The notes below the pieces were generated by a model, which saw only the letters and a list, made by a program, of their open reading frames with translations, was not told where the DNA came from and ran no database searches. The translations under genes and the position numbers were made by a program. From contig NZ_LT670817.1 of assembly GCF_900129425.1 (NCBI RefSeq), forward strand, positions 6,448,001 to 6,512,000: a stretch of 64,000 nucleotides of DNA, read 5' to 3'. Below are positions 34,159 to 43,890 of this stretch, piece by piece (position 1 is the first letter of the stretch; each line of letters opens with the position of its first letter). The DNA is from Bradyrhizobium erythrophlei (GTDB lineage Bacteria; Pseudomonadota; Alphaproteobacteria; Rhizobiales; Xanthobacteraceae).

Positions 34159-34330
34159 TCAAGGTTGCCCCGGCTCCTGCTCGAAAGCCCGCTGCACGAC
34201 GCCGGTGCCGATTCCAAGTTTCTGGCCAATCTTGAGGATGCCATCGCCACCTGCCCTAAGTTCCAGTATTCGCACCTCCACCGACGGATTTACCCGGCGC
34301 CGGCCGAGTTTGGTTGCCGTTCGCCTTGGC
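34159..34330 (-). pseudogene. C-terminal remnant of a resolvase-type serine recombinase
   Basis: The minus strand reads KLGRRRVNPSVEVRILELRA, then GGDGILKIGQKLGIGTGVVQ and RAFEQEPGQP, and stops at 34159. GR-x-R...ELRAxGxGILKIxxxLGIGTxxVQR is the helix-turn-helix tail of small resolvases/invertases. The catalytic domain is missing. Confidence 0.65.
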
Positions 34331-34351
34331 GGGCGAGACCGGCATTGTTTC

Positions 34352-34385
34352 GGCCAGTACCGGGCTCTGGGTACTGGCCTGTTTT
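34352..34385 (+). terminator. Perfect 10-bp inverted repeat with T tail
   Basis: GGCCAGTACC and GGTACTGGCC flank an 8-base loop, followed by TGTTTT. It can act as a terminator for the plus-strand gene at 33496-34140, or be the end of a lost element. Confidence 0.5.
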
Positions 34386-34889
34386 GACCACCGGTAGCCT
34401 AATTTGAATTTCGCAGTGGCCTAATTTGAAAAATGAGCACGTTTTAGACCGGCAAGTTTTCTGTTCATCGGACGTTGGGGGTGTCTCAGGCACACTACGC
34501 TGCCGGGATTTCAGGACCGGCCACGGGAATGCCAACGCCGCCGAGCGATCATACTCCGCTCCGGCGGTGTTGTGCGTTTAGCTGGGGCGATTAGGCGCAG
34601 GCGCCAAACTTACAAGTTATCCGAGAATGCCGCAACGATCTCCGGCGGATAGGCTAGTTGTTCGATGTCGGAGATGTACGGCAAATGTCAGATCCGGCAA
34701 ATAAAAAGAGGTGCACGACACGCCGAGAATGGGCAGTACCGCGCTCTTTTGCAAGGAGGAAGAGTGCTTGGCCGATGCGCACGAGCAGACTGCTTTCCAC
34801 GTGAGTTCATTGCAGTGCTTGGCCAACTAGGGATCGATCCTAGTAAGTATGCAGAGGTGTATCACCAGCTCCGGTCAGGTTGAAGCAAC
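34386..34889. other. Gene-free stretch
   Basis: About 500 AT-richer bases with only short open frames. No recognisable remnant was found. Confidence 0.4.
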
Positions 34890-35522
34890 TCAGCGTAAAA
34901 ACGCCGCAAGCAATGTCCTGGTGAGTTCGGATGGCAGACCCTGCGCCGGATCGTACCATTCGAGCGACCAGTTAAGCGCCCCTAGAATTGCGAGGCGCGC
35001 TGCACCCGGGTCCATGCCGGATGGAAGCGAGTCGCTTTTGGCGGCCTCGTCCAGCAGGGTGCGCCACACTTTTTCATATGCTCGACGATCGTTGCCGAGA
35101 TGGACGCGCAGGGTTTCGGGCACGTTGGGGAAGCAGCGAATATGGGCTGACGTGTAATCGCTTTCATCGAGCAACGTCTCGAGATGCGCGGCCATGGCCG
35201 CCGCCAGCTTCGATCGCGCGTTCGCGTCGGCTCCCTGCGCATCCACCGCCGTCACGACTGCGGCGTGAACTTTCCTCACCCCGATACGGAGCACCTCGGC
35301 GGCAAGCTCTTCTTTCGACGCAAAGTGATAATAGAGACTCCCTGCCTTCATTCCGACGAGCTTGGCGATGTCGCGCAGCGACGTCTCGGTATAACCCCTC
35401 GCGCGGAACAACTTCGCGGCAACATCCAGAATTTGTTGTCGCGACACATCCGAACGTCGCGAACGCCCCTCGCCCGCGCTCGCATTGCTGCCCGACCCGT
35501 CTCGCGCGGCGATCTCGGTCAT
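34890..35522 (-). CDS. TetR-family regulator of the acyl-CoA cluster
   Basis: The product (about 210 residues) has a TetR helix-turn-helix (SRQQILDVAAKLFRARGYTE, TSLRDIAKLVGMKAGSLYYH, FASKEELAAEVL) and a ligand domain resembling acyl-CoA-responsive members (PETLRVHLGNDRRAYEKVWR, ARLAILGALNWSLEWYDPAQ). The ATG at 35522 lies 26 bases after the stop of the ferredoxin oxidoreductase gene; an upstream ATG at 35570 would overlap that gene. Co-transcription makes it the likely repressor of the cluster, with the palindrome at 40240-40253 as candidate operator. Confidence 0.87.
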   Translation of the reverse strand: MTEIAARDGSGSNASAGEGRSRRSDVSRQQILDVAAKLFRARGYTETSLRDIAKLVGMKAGSLYYHFASKEELAAEVLRIGVRKVHAAVVTAVDAQGADANARSKLAAAMAAHLETLLDESDYTSAHIRCFPNVPETLRVHLGNDRRAYEKVWRTLLDEAAKSDSLPSGMDPGAARLAILGALNWSLEWYDPAQGLPSELTRTLLAAFLR

Positions 35523-35547
35523 TGCGGTCGAACTTCCATTGCGATCC

Positions 35548-38500
35548 CTATTCCGCGGCGATTTGCGCATGCGTATCGCCAGGCCAGCGATCGAGCAAGA
35601 TGGCGAGGCGCACGGATGCCTGCTTCTCCGAGACCGTCTTCACATGCCCAAACCCCTTGATCGCGAGCGGCAGGCCGGCGATCTCAACGGCCAGAGCGTG
35701 GTTACCGTTCGTCAGTTCGGGAATAACGCGCGAATCGATCAACGTTTCGTAGTCGTCGATCATGCGACGCTCCGATCGTCGTTCGGCCGTATAGCCGAAT
35801 GGATCCGCCCACGTTCCGCGGAGGAATTTCAGCCGCGCCAGAATCCTGAACAACGGAACGATCCAGCTGCCCATACGCATCTTGCGAGGATAGCCGGTGA
35901 CCGGATCGAGCCTCGCAAACATTGGCGGCGCCAGATGGAAAGCGACGGCGCCGCCGTCGAATTGCTGCGCGAGACGGTCGAGAAATCCACTTTCCACATG
36001 CAGACGCGCCACCTCGTACTCATCCTTGTAGGCCAGGAGCTTGTGGAAGCTTCGGGCGACGGCTTCTGCGAGAACCGTCGATCCCGAACGGATCCGGCTC
36101 TCCGCCATCGCGGTCTCCGAGACCAGCATTCTGAAGCGCTCGGCCAGTTTGTCATTTTGATAGCGGCAAAGCTCATCGGCCCGAACATCGACGATGTCCT
36201 CGAAGGTCGTCACCAGCGGCGGTGTGGCGATCGCCAAAGACTGCAGTTCGATAACGCCGGGGTCGTTGACGAAGGCGCGTCCCCAGGCGAAAGCCGCCTT
36301 GTTCATCGCGACTGCGGCTCCGTTCAGTTCAATCGCGCGCAAGATGGCCGCTTCGGTCAGCGGAACGCGCGCCTTCTGCCAGGCCATGCCGAGCGCCATC
36401 ATATTTGCCCCGACCGCATCCCCGAGCAGCCTGGTCGCCAGCGCGGACAGGTCCGTAAACGTCACCTCGGCGTAGGTCTCGATGCGCCGCTTCATCAATG
36501 CGTCGGGAAACACCCTGTCCGGATCCGCCGTGAAATCGCCCGTCATCACCACATGGTCGTTGATAACGGCGACGGCGTTCTTCGACAGGAGCGAAAGAAC
36601 CTCCGGACTGGACGCAACCGCGATGTCACATCCAATGAGCGTTTCGGCTTCGCCCAGCGCGAAGCGCACGGGCCCGAGCATGTCCGGGCTCGGGGCGATC
36701 CGGATATGGGTGGTGACTTCGCCGCCCTTCTGGGCAAGCCCGATCTGATCCATGATCGAGACACCGCGGCCATCGAGGTGGGCCGCCATGCCGAGAATGG
36801 CCCCGATGGTGACGATACCGGTACCGCCGATGCCGCCTACAACAACGCGGGCAGGACGCCCAAAATCGATAGCGGGTACTGGCGAAGACGGTGCGATCGC
36901 TTGGTCCGCCGCGGCTTTCCTGGGCAAGCCACCCTCGATCGTGACGAAGCTCGGGCAAAACCCCTCAACGCAGCTCGCATCCTGATTGCAGGTCGTCTGA
37001 TCGATCTGGCGCTTGCGGCCGAACTCGGTCTCAAGCGGAACGATGGATACGCAGTTCGACTGCCGGCCGCAGTCGCCGCAACCTTCGCAGACCGCCTCAT
37101 TGATGACGATCCGCTTGCCGGCGTCGGGCATCTGGCCACGTTTCCGGCGACGGCGTTTTTCCGCGGCGCAGACCTGATCGTAGATCAGGACCGAGACGCC
37201 CTTGGTGTCGCGCAACTCGCGCTGGACGGCTTCGAGGCGATCCCGGGGGTCGAGCGCAACGCCGGACGGCATATCCTCGCCGCGATGGCGTTCCGGCTGC
37301 TCCGCGACGATCCGGATATCGCGGACACCTTCCGCGGCAAGCTGGCGCGCGATCTGGGCCACGCTGAAGCCGCCCTCGGCCGTCTGGCCTCCGGTCATCG
37401 CCACCGCATCGTTGTACAAAATCTTGTACGTCATGGTGACGCCGGCCGCGATCGCAGCCCGTATCGCCAGCAGTCCGGAATGCGCGTAGGTCCCGTCGCC
37501 GAGATTTACAAAGACGTGACCGGTGCTGGTGAACGGCGCCTGCCCGATCCAACTCGCCCCCTCGCCGCCCATCTGGGTGAATGTCGTCGTATCGCGGTCC
37601 ATCCACTGCGCCATGTAGTGGCAGCCGATTCCCGCGAGAGCCCGGCTGCCGTCCGGCACGACGGTCGAGCGGCTGTGCGGGCACCCGGAGCAGAAGTAAG
37701 GCAGCCGCTTGACGAGAGCGGTTTCGGCGTCTCGCCTGACATCGCCGAGCGCGGCGAGACGCGGCGCGAGCGCATCGCCAAGCCCCAATCCGTGCAGCCG
37801 CTGCGCGATCACCTTGGCAAGATGATCCGCCGTGAATGCGGCCCGCGGAGACAAGAGAGGCTTGCCGTGATGGTCGATCTTGCCGGCGAGTCGTGGCCGT
37901 TGGGCGGCGTCGAGCGTGAGCAGAATTCGCGCCACCTGATCTTCGACAAGAGGCCGCTTTTCCTCGACGACCAGAACCTCGGCGGCATTCGCACACTGCT
38001 CGCGGATAAAGTCCGGATCGAGCGGCCACGGCATGCCAATCGAGCAAAGCCCGATGCCGAATTCTTCCCACCGTTCGGGCCCAAGATCCAACATGGTAAG
38101 GGCCTGCATCAGATCGAGACGCGACTTGCCGACAGAGAGGATGATCAAGCGGCGGCGATCGACGCCCGGGTCGGCGAGACTTCGGTTCAAACCGTTGGCC
38201 CGGCCGAAGGCGATGGCCGCAGGCAGCCGCACGTCGAACAGCCGCCGCTCCTGCTCAAGGGGCGAGTCGGGCCAACGGATTGACACGTCGGTCGGCAGAC
38301 CGGCAGGCTGGAGAATGGTGGGCGTTGTCTCGCGCAGGTCGACGACCGCGGCAGAATCCATGGTATCGGCGAGCGCTTTCATGCCAACCCAAAGACCCGT
38401 GGCGCGCGACATCGCCCAGCCGATCACACCGAAGCGAAGAACCTCGGAGACGTTTGCGGGGTGAAGCACAGGAATGGACGCGTCGAGAAACGCATAGTCC

Positions 38501-38985
38501 GATTGCGATGGCAGACTTGCTGACTTGCAGGCATGGTCGTCGCCGGCGATGGCGAGTACGCCGCCACACGGAGCGGTGCCGGCCGCATTCGCATGTTTCA
38601 GCACATCGCCAGATCGATCGACGCCGGGGCTTTTGGCGTACCAGATTGCGAAAACGCCTTCGCGCGTCGCGCCGGAGGACAGTCCGGCTTGCTGGCTACC
38701 CCACACACTGGTCGCGGCCAGATCCTCGTTCAGGCCGGGCTGAAAGACGATATCGTCCTGGTCGAGAAAGCGCTTCGCCGCCCAGAGTTCGCGATCATAG
38801 GTCCCCAGCGGTGACCCACGATAGCCGGACACGAAACCTGCGGTGTTGAAGCCCGCGGCTCGGTCGATCCGCCGCTGCACCATCGGCAGACGAACCAGCG
38901 CCTGCACGCCGGTCAGGTAAATGCGACCCTCGTCGGCGACATATTTGTCGTCGAGCGAGATCCCGGAACTGGTCGATCCGTCCAT
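35548..38985 (-). CDS. Fused indolepyruvate ferredoxin oxidoreductase
   Basis: The 1,145-residue enzyme oxidatively decarboxylates aryl- or branched-chain 2-oxo acids to acyl-CoA. It fuses the IorA and IorB parts. In order: TPP-pyrimidine domain (DEGRIYLTGVQALVRLPMVQ, VSGYRGSPLGTYDRELW), TPP-binding domain (FCSGCPHSRSTVVPDGS, GGEGASWIGQAPF, VNLGDGTYAHSGLLAIRAAI), ferredoxin-like Cys cluster (NEAVCEGCGDCGRQSNCVSI, TCNQDASCVEGFCPSF), and the gamma domain (GGIGGTGIVTIGAILGMAAH). The start at 38985 has GAGGG before it and lies 10 bases past the acyl-CoA dehydrogenase stop. No dedicated ferredoxin gene is adjacent. Its product would feed the acyl-CoA dehydrogenase encoded upstream. Confidence 0.92.
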   Translation of the reverse strand: MDGSTSSGISLDDKYVADEGRIYLTGVQALVRLPMVQRRIDRAAGFNTAGFVSGYRGSPLGTYDRELWAAKRFLDQDDIVFQPGLNEDLAATSVWGSQQAGLSSGATREGVFAIWYAKSPGVDRSGDVLKHANAAGTAPCGGVLAIAGDDHACKSASLPSQSDYAFLDASIPVLHPANVSEVLRFGVIGWAMSRATGLWVGMKALADTMDSAAVVDLRETTPTILQPAGLPTDVSIRWPDSPLEQERRLFDVRLPAAIAFGRANGLNRSLADPGVDRRRLIILSVGKSRLDLMQALTMLDLGPERWEEFGIGLCSIGMPWPLDPDFIREQCANAAEVLVVEEKRPLVEDQVARILLTLDAAQRPRLAGKIDHHGKPLLSPRAAFTADHLAKVIAQRLHGLGLGDALAPRLAALGDVRRDAETALVKRLPYFCSGCPHSRSTVVPDGSRALAGIGCHYMAQWMDRDTTTFTQMGGEGASWIGQAPFTSTGHVFVNLGDGTYAHSGLLAIRAAIAAGVTMTYKILYNDAVAMTGGQTAEGGFSVAQIARQLAAEGVRDIRIVAEQPERHRGEDMPSGVALDPRDRLEAVQRELRDTKGVSVLIYDQVCAAEKRRRRKRGQMPDAGKRIVINEAVCEGCGDCGRQSNCVSIVPLETEFGRKRQIDQTTCNQDASCVEGFCPSFVTIEGGLPRKAAADQAIAPSSPVPAIDFGRPARVVVGGIGGTGIVTIGAILGMAAHLDGRGVSIMDQIGLAQKGGEVTTHIRIAPSPDMLGPVRFALGEAETLIGCDIAVASSPEVLSLLSKNAVAVINDHVVMTGDFTADPDRVFPDALMKRRIETYAEVTFTDLSALATRLLGDAVGANMMALGMAWQKARVPLTEAAILRAIELNGAAVAMNKAAFAWGRAFVNDPGVIELQSLAIATPPLVTTFEDIVDVRADELCRYQNDKLAERFRMLVSETAMAESRIRSGSTVLAEAVARSFHKLLAYKDEYEVARLHVESGFLDRLAQQFDGGAVAFHLAPPMFARLDPVTGYPRKMRMGSWIVPLFRILARLKFLRGTWADPFGYTAERRSERRMIDDYETLIDSRVIPELTNGNHALAVEIAGLPLAIKGFGHVKTVSEKQASVRLAILLDRWPGDTHAQIAAE

Positions 38986-38995
38986 GGCCAGACCC

Positions 38996-40171
38996 TCAAA
39001 GCCGCTTGGCAACTTCTTCCAGCATGACTTCCGTGGCGCCACCCCCGATGGCCTGGACACGGGCATCGCGTGCCATTCTCTCAATGGCGCTTTCCCGCAT
39101 GAAGCCCATCCCGCCATGAAACTGGACGCAGTCGTACATCACCGCATTCACCAGTTCGCCGCAGTAGGCTTTCACCATCGAGACCTCGCGAGTCACGTCC
39201 TGGCCCTGTGCATCGCGCCAGGCCGCGGAATAGACCAGCTGGCGGCCGGCCTCCACCTCGGCTGCACGCATCGCGATCCGCTGCCGGATGGCTTGTTTGT
39301 CCCACAACGGCGCGCCGAAGGCCCTGCGTGCTTTCAGATAGGCCACCGTCAAATCAAGCGCGGCCTGCGCCTCACCCATCGCCATGGCGCCGATCACCGT
39401 GCGCTCGTTCTGAAAATTCTTCATGATCGCGTAGAAGCCGGCTCCCTCTTCCCCCAGCACCGCGTCGCGAGGCAAGAGACAATTCTCGAAAACAAGTTCG
39501 GCCGTATCCGAGGACCGCCAGCCATGCTTGTCGAGCGCGCGGCCGACGCGAAATCCGGGCGTCCCCTTCTCGACCAAGAACATCGTCACTGCTTTGCTGC
39601 CGCCGACATCACTGGTCTTGGCCGCAACGCAATAAAGGTCGGCATGGACACCGTTGGTGATGAACATCTTGGTGCCGTTAAGCACATAGCCGGCATCGGT
39701 CCTGCGCGCTGTGGTACGGATGCCCTTCACGTCGGAGCCCGCATCCGGCTCGGTCACGGCAACGGCACAGATCGCCTCGCCAGCGACGATCTTGCGCATC
39801 CATCGCGATTTCTGCGCGTCGGTCCCGGCATTGAACACATGCACCGAGGCCATATCGGTATGCACCAACGCGGTGATCGCGACACCCGAGAATGTCGAGC
39901 GGCCCAGTTCCTCCGCCAGCACGACACTTCCGAGCGTGTCCATGTCCGATCCGCCATAAGCTTCCGGGTAGCGGATCCCGAAAAAGCCGAGCGATCCCAT
40001 CCGTCGTAAAACCTCGCGCGGAACGAAGCCTTGCTGCTCCCAGTTCTCGCCGTACGGCTTGATGTCTTCCTCGACGAAGCGACGAACCTGATCGCGAAGC
40101 ATCTCGTGCTCTTCCGTGAAGAACGGCGAGCGCCGGACGTTTACGGTCAAGCGTGTCCTAACATCGAGCAT
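38996..40171 (-). CDS. Acyl-CoA dehydrogenase (isovaleryl/short-branched-chain type)
   Basis: A 391-residue FAD enzyme that makes a 2,3-enoyl-CoA. It has EHEMLRDQVRRFVEEDIKPY, the FAD/substrate segment ICAVAVTEPDAGSDVKGIRT, the second motif YVLNGTKMFITNGVHADLYC and the C-terminal signature FMRESAIERMARDARVQAIG, then GGATEVMLEEVA. AGGAGG precedes the ATG at 40171; the frame is open to 40246 but an earlier start would run into the putative operator. Substrate preference cannot be fixed; the neighbours (carboxylase of methylcrotonyl-CoA type) suggest a branched short acyl-CoA. Confidence 0.92.
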   Translation of the reverse strand: MLDVRTRLTVNVRRSPFFTEEHEMLRDQVRRFVEEDIKPYGENWEQQGFVPREVLRRMGSLGFFGIRYPEAYGGSDMDTLGSVVLAEELGRSTFSGVAITALVHTDMASVHVFNAGTDAQKSRWMRKIVAGEAICAVAVTEPDAGSDVKGIRTTARRTDAGYVLNGTKMFITNGVHADLYCVAAKTSDVGGSKAVTMFLVEKGTPGFRVGRALDKHGWRSSDTAELVFENCLLPRDAVLGEEGAGFYAIMKNFQNERTVIGAMAMGEAQAALDLTVAYLKARRAFGAPLWDKQAIRQRIAMRAAEVEAGRQLVYSAAWRDAQGQDVTREVSMVKAYCGELVNAVMYDCVQFHGGMGFMRESAIERMARDARVQAIGGGATEVMLEEVAKRL

Positions 40172-40239
40172 CTGGCGTTCCTCCTGATCGAACCGCACGG
40201 TATGGCTTGACGCAGCCGCGGCTTTGTCGCTTAATTCAT

Positions 40240-40253
40240 CTAACATACGTTAG
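40240..40253. promoter_or_regulatory. Candidate TetR operator between divergent operons
   Basis: CTAACATACGTTAG consists of CTAAC and GTTAG half-sites in inverted orientation around four bases. It lies 69 bases upstream of the acyl-CoA dehydrogenase start and 58 bases upstream of the carboxyltransferase start. A single repressor site could thus control both directions. The assignment is by position and symmetry only. Confidence 0.5.
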
Positions 40254-40310
40254 GTAGATTAGGCGCGAAGTCAAGCTTCGGTCAGATCGTACCGTTCTGG
40301 GGAGTGAGCG

Positions 40311-41864
40311 ATGGATGGTGCCGTGCGCTTCGACGCGCTGATCGAGACGTTGCGCGACCGACAGCGCACGATGCTCGCGGGCGGCGGCGCGGCGCTGGTG
40401 CAGCGGCACCGGGCGCGCGGAAAGATTGCGGTTCGCGACCGGATCGACCTGCTGCTGGATGCGGGGAGTCCCTTTCTCGAGCTTTCGCCGCTCGCCGCCT
40501 ACGGACTTTATAACAATGAGTTGCCGTCCGCCGGGATCGTGACGGGGATCGGTCTTGTGCACGACACGCCCTGTATGCTGATCGCCAGCGATGCCACCGT
40601 GAAAGGCGGTTCGTTTTTCGCCGAAACCGTTCGCAAGCATCTGCGCGCGCAGGAAATCGCCGAACAACACCGGCTGCCCTGCATTTACCTGGTCGATTGC
40701 GGTGGCGCGTTTCTTCCCGAACAGGATCGCGTCTTTCCCGACCGCGATCACTTTGGCGGAACGTTCTACAATCAATGCCGCATGTCGGCCGCCGGCATTC
40801 CACAAATCTCGGCGGTATTTGGCGGATGCACCGCCGGCGGCGCGTATATCCCCGCTTTGTCCGACCAGGTCGTGATGGTGCGCGGCACCGGACGCATCCA
40901 TCTCGGTGGCCCTCCGATCGTGAAGGCTGCGATCAACGAAATCGTCGATGGAGAGACTTTGGGCGGCGCGGACATGCACGCAACCGTATCCGGCGTGACC
41001 GACCATGTGGCGGATACGGAAATCGAGGCAATCGGCCGCCTGCGGACCATCGTTCTCGGTTTCGGCGCACTGCGCCGAGCTGCGCAACCGCCGTTCGCGC
41101 CTGTCCCGCCCACGGAGGATCCGGAGCAACTGACATCGCTGGTGCCGGTGGATCTCAAGAAACCCTATGACGTACATGCGGTCTTGAGCCGAATTGTCGA
41201 TGACAGCTCGTTTCAGGAATTCAAACCGGCGTACGGCTCGTCCCTGGTCACGGTGTTCGCGCGCATTCACGGCTTTCCCGTCGGTATCCTCGCCAATAAC
41301 GGCGTGCTGTTTTCCGAATCCGCGCTGAAGGGCGCGCATTTCATTGAGCTCTGCGACCAGCGTCACATTCCGTTGTTGTTCCTTCAGAACATCACCGGCT
41401 TCATGGTCGGGACCGAGGCCGAGCGGGCCGGCATTGCCAAGCATTCGGCAAAACTGGTCTATGCGGTGTCCAATGCGCGGGTGCCGAAATACACGGTCCT
41501 GATCGGCGGTTCGTACGGCGCCGGCAACTACGGGATGTGCGGACGCGGCTTCCGGCCGCGCTTTCTGTTTTCGTGGCCAAATTCCCGCATCGCCACCATG
41601 AGCCCGGAAGTCGCTGCCACCGTCGTGACCGAGCTCCGCCGCCAAAGTCTCAAGGGCGCAGCCGACGACGACGTCATCGCCGAACTGGACCGGCGCACGC
41701 GCGAGCAATTCGAAGAACAGAGCAATCCGTACTACGCGACCGCCCGCCTCTGGGACGACGGCATCATCGAACCCGCGCAGACCCGCGACGTTCTCGGCCT
41801 TTGTCTCGCGCTCTCCGCCGACGAGGCGCGCGATACCGCGCCCCGCCCCGTCTATCGGATGTGA
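40311..41864 (+). CDS. Acyl-CoA carboxylase, carboxyltransferase (beta) subunit
   Basis: The 517-residue protein resembles the beta subunits of methylcrotonyl-, geranyl- and propionyl-CoA carboxylases. Both halves of the crotonase-fold carboxyltransferase are visible: N-domain GKIAVRDRIDLLLDAGSPFL, CGGAFLPEQDRVFPDRDHFG, SAVFGGCTAGGAYIPALSDQ; C-domain GFPVGILANNGVLFSESALK, FLQNITGFMVGTEAERAGIA, GGSYGAGNYGMCGRGFRPRF. The word FLPEQDRVFPDRDHFG is close to MCC-beta. It transfers carboxyl from biotin to the acyl-CoA. The alpha subunit follows after 8 bases. Confidence 0.92.
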   Translation: MDGAVRFDALIETLRDRQRTMLAGGGAALVQRHRARGKIAVRDRIDLLLDAGSPFLELSPLAAYGLYNNELPSAGIVTGIGLVHDTPCMLIASDATVKGGSFFAETVRKHLRAQEIAEQHRLPCIYLVDCGGAFLPEQDRVFPDRDHFGGTFYNQCRMSAAGIPQISAVFGGCTAGGAYIPALSDQVVMVRGTGRIHLGGPPIVKAAINEIVDGETLGGADMHATVSGVTDHVADTEIEAIGRLRTIVLGFGALRRAAQPPFAPVPPTEDPEQLTSLVPVDLKKPYDVHAVLSRIVDDSSFQEFKPAYGSSLVTVFARIHGFPVGILANNGVLFSESALKGAHFIELCDQRHIPLLFLQNITGFMVGTEAERAGIAKHSAKLVYAVSNARVPKYTVLIGGSYGAGNYGMCGRGFRPRFLFSWPNSRIATMSPEVAATVVTELRRQSLKGAADDDVIAELDRRTREQFEEQSNPYYATARLWDDGIIEPAQTRDVLGLCLALSADEARDTAPRPVYRM

Positions 41865-41872
41865 AGGGCAAC

Positions 41873-43879
41873 ATGATCCGCTCGCTCCTTATCGCCAATC
41901 GCGGCGAGATCGCGGTCCGAATTATCCGCACCGCCAAGCGGATGGGACTGCGCACCGTCGCGGTCTATTCCGAGGCCGACCGAGGGGCCATGCACACGAC
42001 GCTCGCCGACGTCGCCATACCAATCGGTCCCGCGGCGGCACGCGACAGCTATTTGCGGGCGGACCGGATCATTGGGGCCGCAGACGCAAGCGGCGCGGAT
42101 GCCATCCATCCAGGTTACGGTTTTCTGTCCGAGAAGACCGACCTGCCGTTGCTGTGCGAACAGAATGGCATCGTCTGGGTGGGCCCCCACGTCAAGGCGA
42201 TCGGCGCCATGGGCTCGAAGATCGAAGCCAGGAGGCTCGCGGTGTCCGCGGGCGTGCCGGTGGTGCCGGGTTATAACGGCGACGATCAGAACGATCGCCA
42301 GCTTGCCGCCGAAGCCGTTCGGATCGGCCTGCCAGTGATGATCAAGGCAACCGCGGGCGGCGGCGGAAAAGGCATGCGCCCGGTCTATGCAGCGGAGGAC
42401 TTGCCGGCGTCGATCATGGCTGCAAGGCGTGAAGCCGAGGCCGCCTTCGGCGACGGACGCCTGCTGATCGAGAAGCTTATCGTTCGCTCGCGTCACATCG
42501 AGGTGCAGGTACTGGGCGACAAGCATGGCCGGTTGATTCATCTGTTTGAGCGCGATTGCTCGATTCAGCGCAACAACCAGAAGCTGATCGAGGAGGCTCC
42601 CGCTCCCAATCTTTCGGAAGCGACGCGCGCCGCCCTGCACCACCACGCGGTGAAACTCGCAGCCTCCATCGGTTATGATTCCACAGGTACGATGGAATTC
42701 ATCGTCGATGCGGCGACCGAAGAGTTCTACTTCCTCGAGATGAACACGCGGCTTCAGGTCGAGCACACCGTGACCGAGGAAATCACCGGGCTGGATCTGG
42801 TCGAGTGGCAATTGCGGATCGCGGCGGGAGAACCCCTGCCGTTTGCTCAGAGCGACGTCCGCAGCGAAGGGCACGCGATCCAGGCTCGGGTCACGGCAGA
42901 GCGAGCCGACCAGGGTTTTCGGCCCGATATCGGCAAGATCGCGCTCTGGTCGCCGCCGCCCGGTATCAGGGTCGATACTGGCGTCGGCACCGGCACGATG
43001 GTTGAGCTTCATTACGACAGCCTGCTGGCCAAGCTGATCGCGACCGGCCCGGATCGGCCCCAGGCACTCGCGCGGCTACGCGGTGGTCTCGATCACCTGA
43101 CCGTCCTAGGCCCCGCAACCAACCGGGCCTTCCTGCTCGACACCATCGAAACTCCGGATTTTGCCAAGGGCCGGGCAACAACGCGCCTGATTGCCGACAA
43201 CTGGCCCGGCGGATGGTCGTACGAGCCAACGGCGCTCGCTCTCGCACATCGTGTGGCCGCGCTGGTCGGGTGGATTGCCGCACAATCCCGCGCGCAGAAC
43301 ACCTCGCCGTGGTCGAGCCTGCCCGGCTTCCGAACCCTGAGCAAAAGTGGACGCACGGCTGTGACGCATTTTTCGGTCGCGTGCGACGGCACCGCGGCCG
43401 ATATCACGGTGACGGGCGGCCCTCGGGAGTTTGCTATCAGCGATGCTCACGGCACTCTGACCGTCGACGCATGCATCGAGGGCAACAGCCTGACCGCCGT
43501 GATCGATGGCGCATCACACCGTTTTCCCTTCGCGATCGATGGTCGCCATATCGCGTTGCGCGTCCAATCCATCGAGACGTTATTCGAGGTGCGCCCGAAA
43601 GTCGAAGCTGCGCTCGACACCCCCGCGCGTGCGGGCGGCACGGACGACGGCAGCATCATCTCGCCGATGGCGGGCCTCGTCGCCGATATCATGGTGGCGG
43701 TGGGCGACGATGTCACAGCCGGCCAGACCGTCGCGGTTCTCGAATCCATGAAGCTGTTCACCGATCTGAAAACGACCGCGGGCGGACGAATTTCGCGAAT
43801 CGTCGCCGCGCAGGGCGAGACGGTGGCGGCACGTGCATTGATCATTGTTATCGAACCGGCCCAAGCGCCAAAGCTGTAG
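41873..43879 (+). CDS. Acyl-CoA carboxylase, biotin carboxylase/biotin carrier (alpha) subunit
   Basis: The 668-residue protein has a full biotin carboxylase domain (SLLIANRGEIAVRIIRTAKR, HPGYGFLSEKTDLPLLCEQN, ATP-grasp GLPVMIKATAGGGGKGMRPV, FLEMNTRLQVEHTVTEEITG). A linker domain and a biotinyl domain at the end (IISPMAGLVADIMVAVGDDV, then VLESMKLFTDLKTTAGG) follow. The biotinyl Lys sits in ESMKL, a variant of the usual AMKM. It carboxylates biotin at ATP cost and partners the beta subunit upstream. The ATG at 41873 is 8 bases after the beta stop. Confidence 0.93.
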   Translation: MIRSLLIANRGEIAVRIIRTAKRMGLRTVAVYSEADRGAMHTTLADVAIPIGPAAARDSYLRADRIIGAADASGADAIHPGYGFLSEKTDLPLLCEQNGIVWVGPHVKAIGAMGSKIEARRLAVSAGVPVVPGYNGDDQNDRQLAAEAVRIGLPVMIKATAGGGGKGMRPVYAAEDLPASIMAARREAEAAFGDGRLLIEKLIVRSRHIEVQVLGDKHGRLIHLFERDCSIQRNNQKLIEEAPAPNLSEATRAALHHHAVKLAASIGYDSTGTMEFIVDAATEEFYFLEMNTRLQVEHTVTEEITGLDLVEWQLRIAAGEPLPFAQSDVRSEGHAIQARVTAERADQGFRPDIGKIALWSPPPGIRVDTGVGTGTMVELHYDSLLAKLIATGPDRPQALARLRGGLDHLTVLGPATNRAFLLDTIETPDFAKGRATTRLIADNWPGGWSYEPTALALAHRVAALVGWIAAQSRAQNTSPWSSLPGFRTLSKSGRTAVTHFSVACDGTAADITVTGGPREFAISDAHGTLTVDACIEGNSLTAVIDGASHRFPFAIDGRHIALRVQSIETLFEVRPKVEAALDTPARAGGTDDGSIISPMAGLVADIMVAVGDDVTAGQTVAVLESMKLFTDLKTTAGGRISRIVAAQGETVAARALIIVIEPAQAPKL

Positions 43880-43890
43880 GGAACAACGAT

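Noticed and set aside
35485..38283. A 932-codon open frame on the plus strand
   Set aside because: It is antisense to the ferredoxin oxidoreductase gene; the minus strand has clear domains, and the plus product has no recognisable family. GC-rich codon bias creates such shadows.
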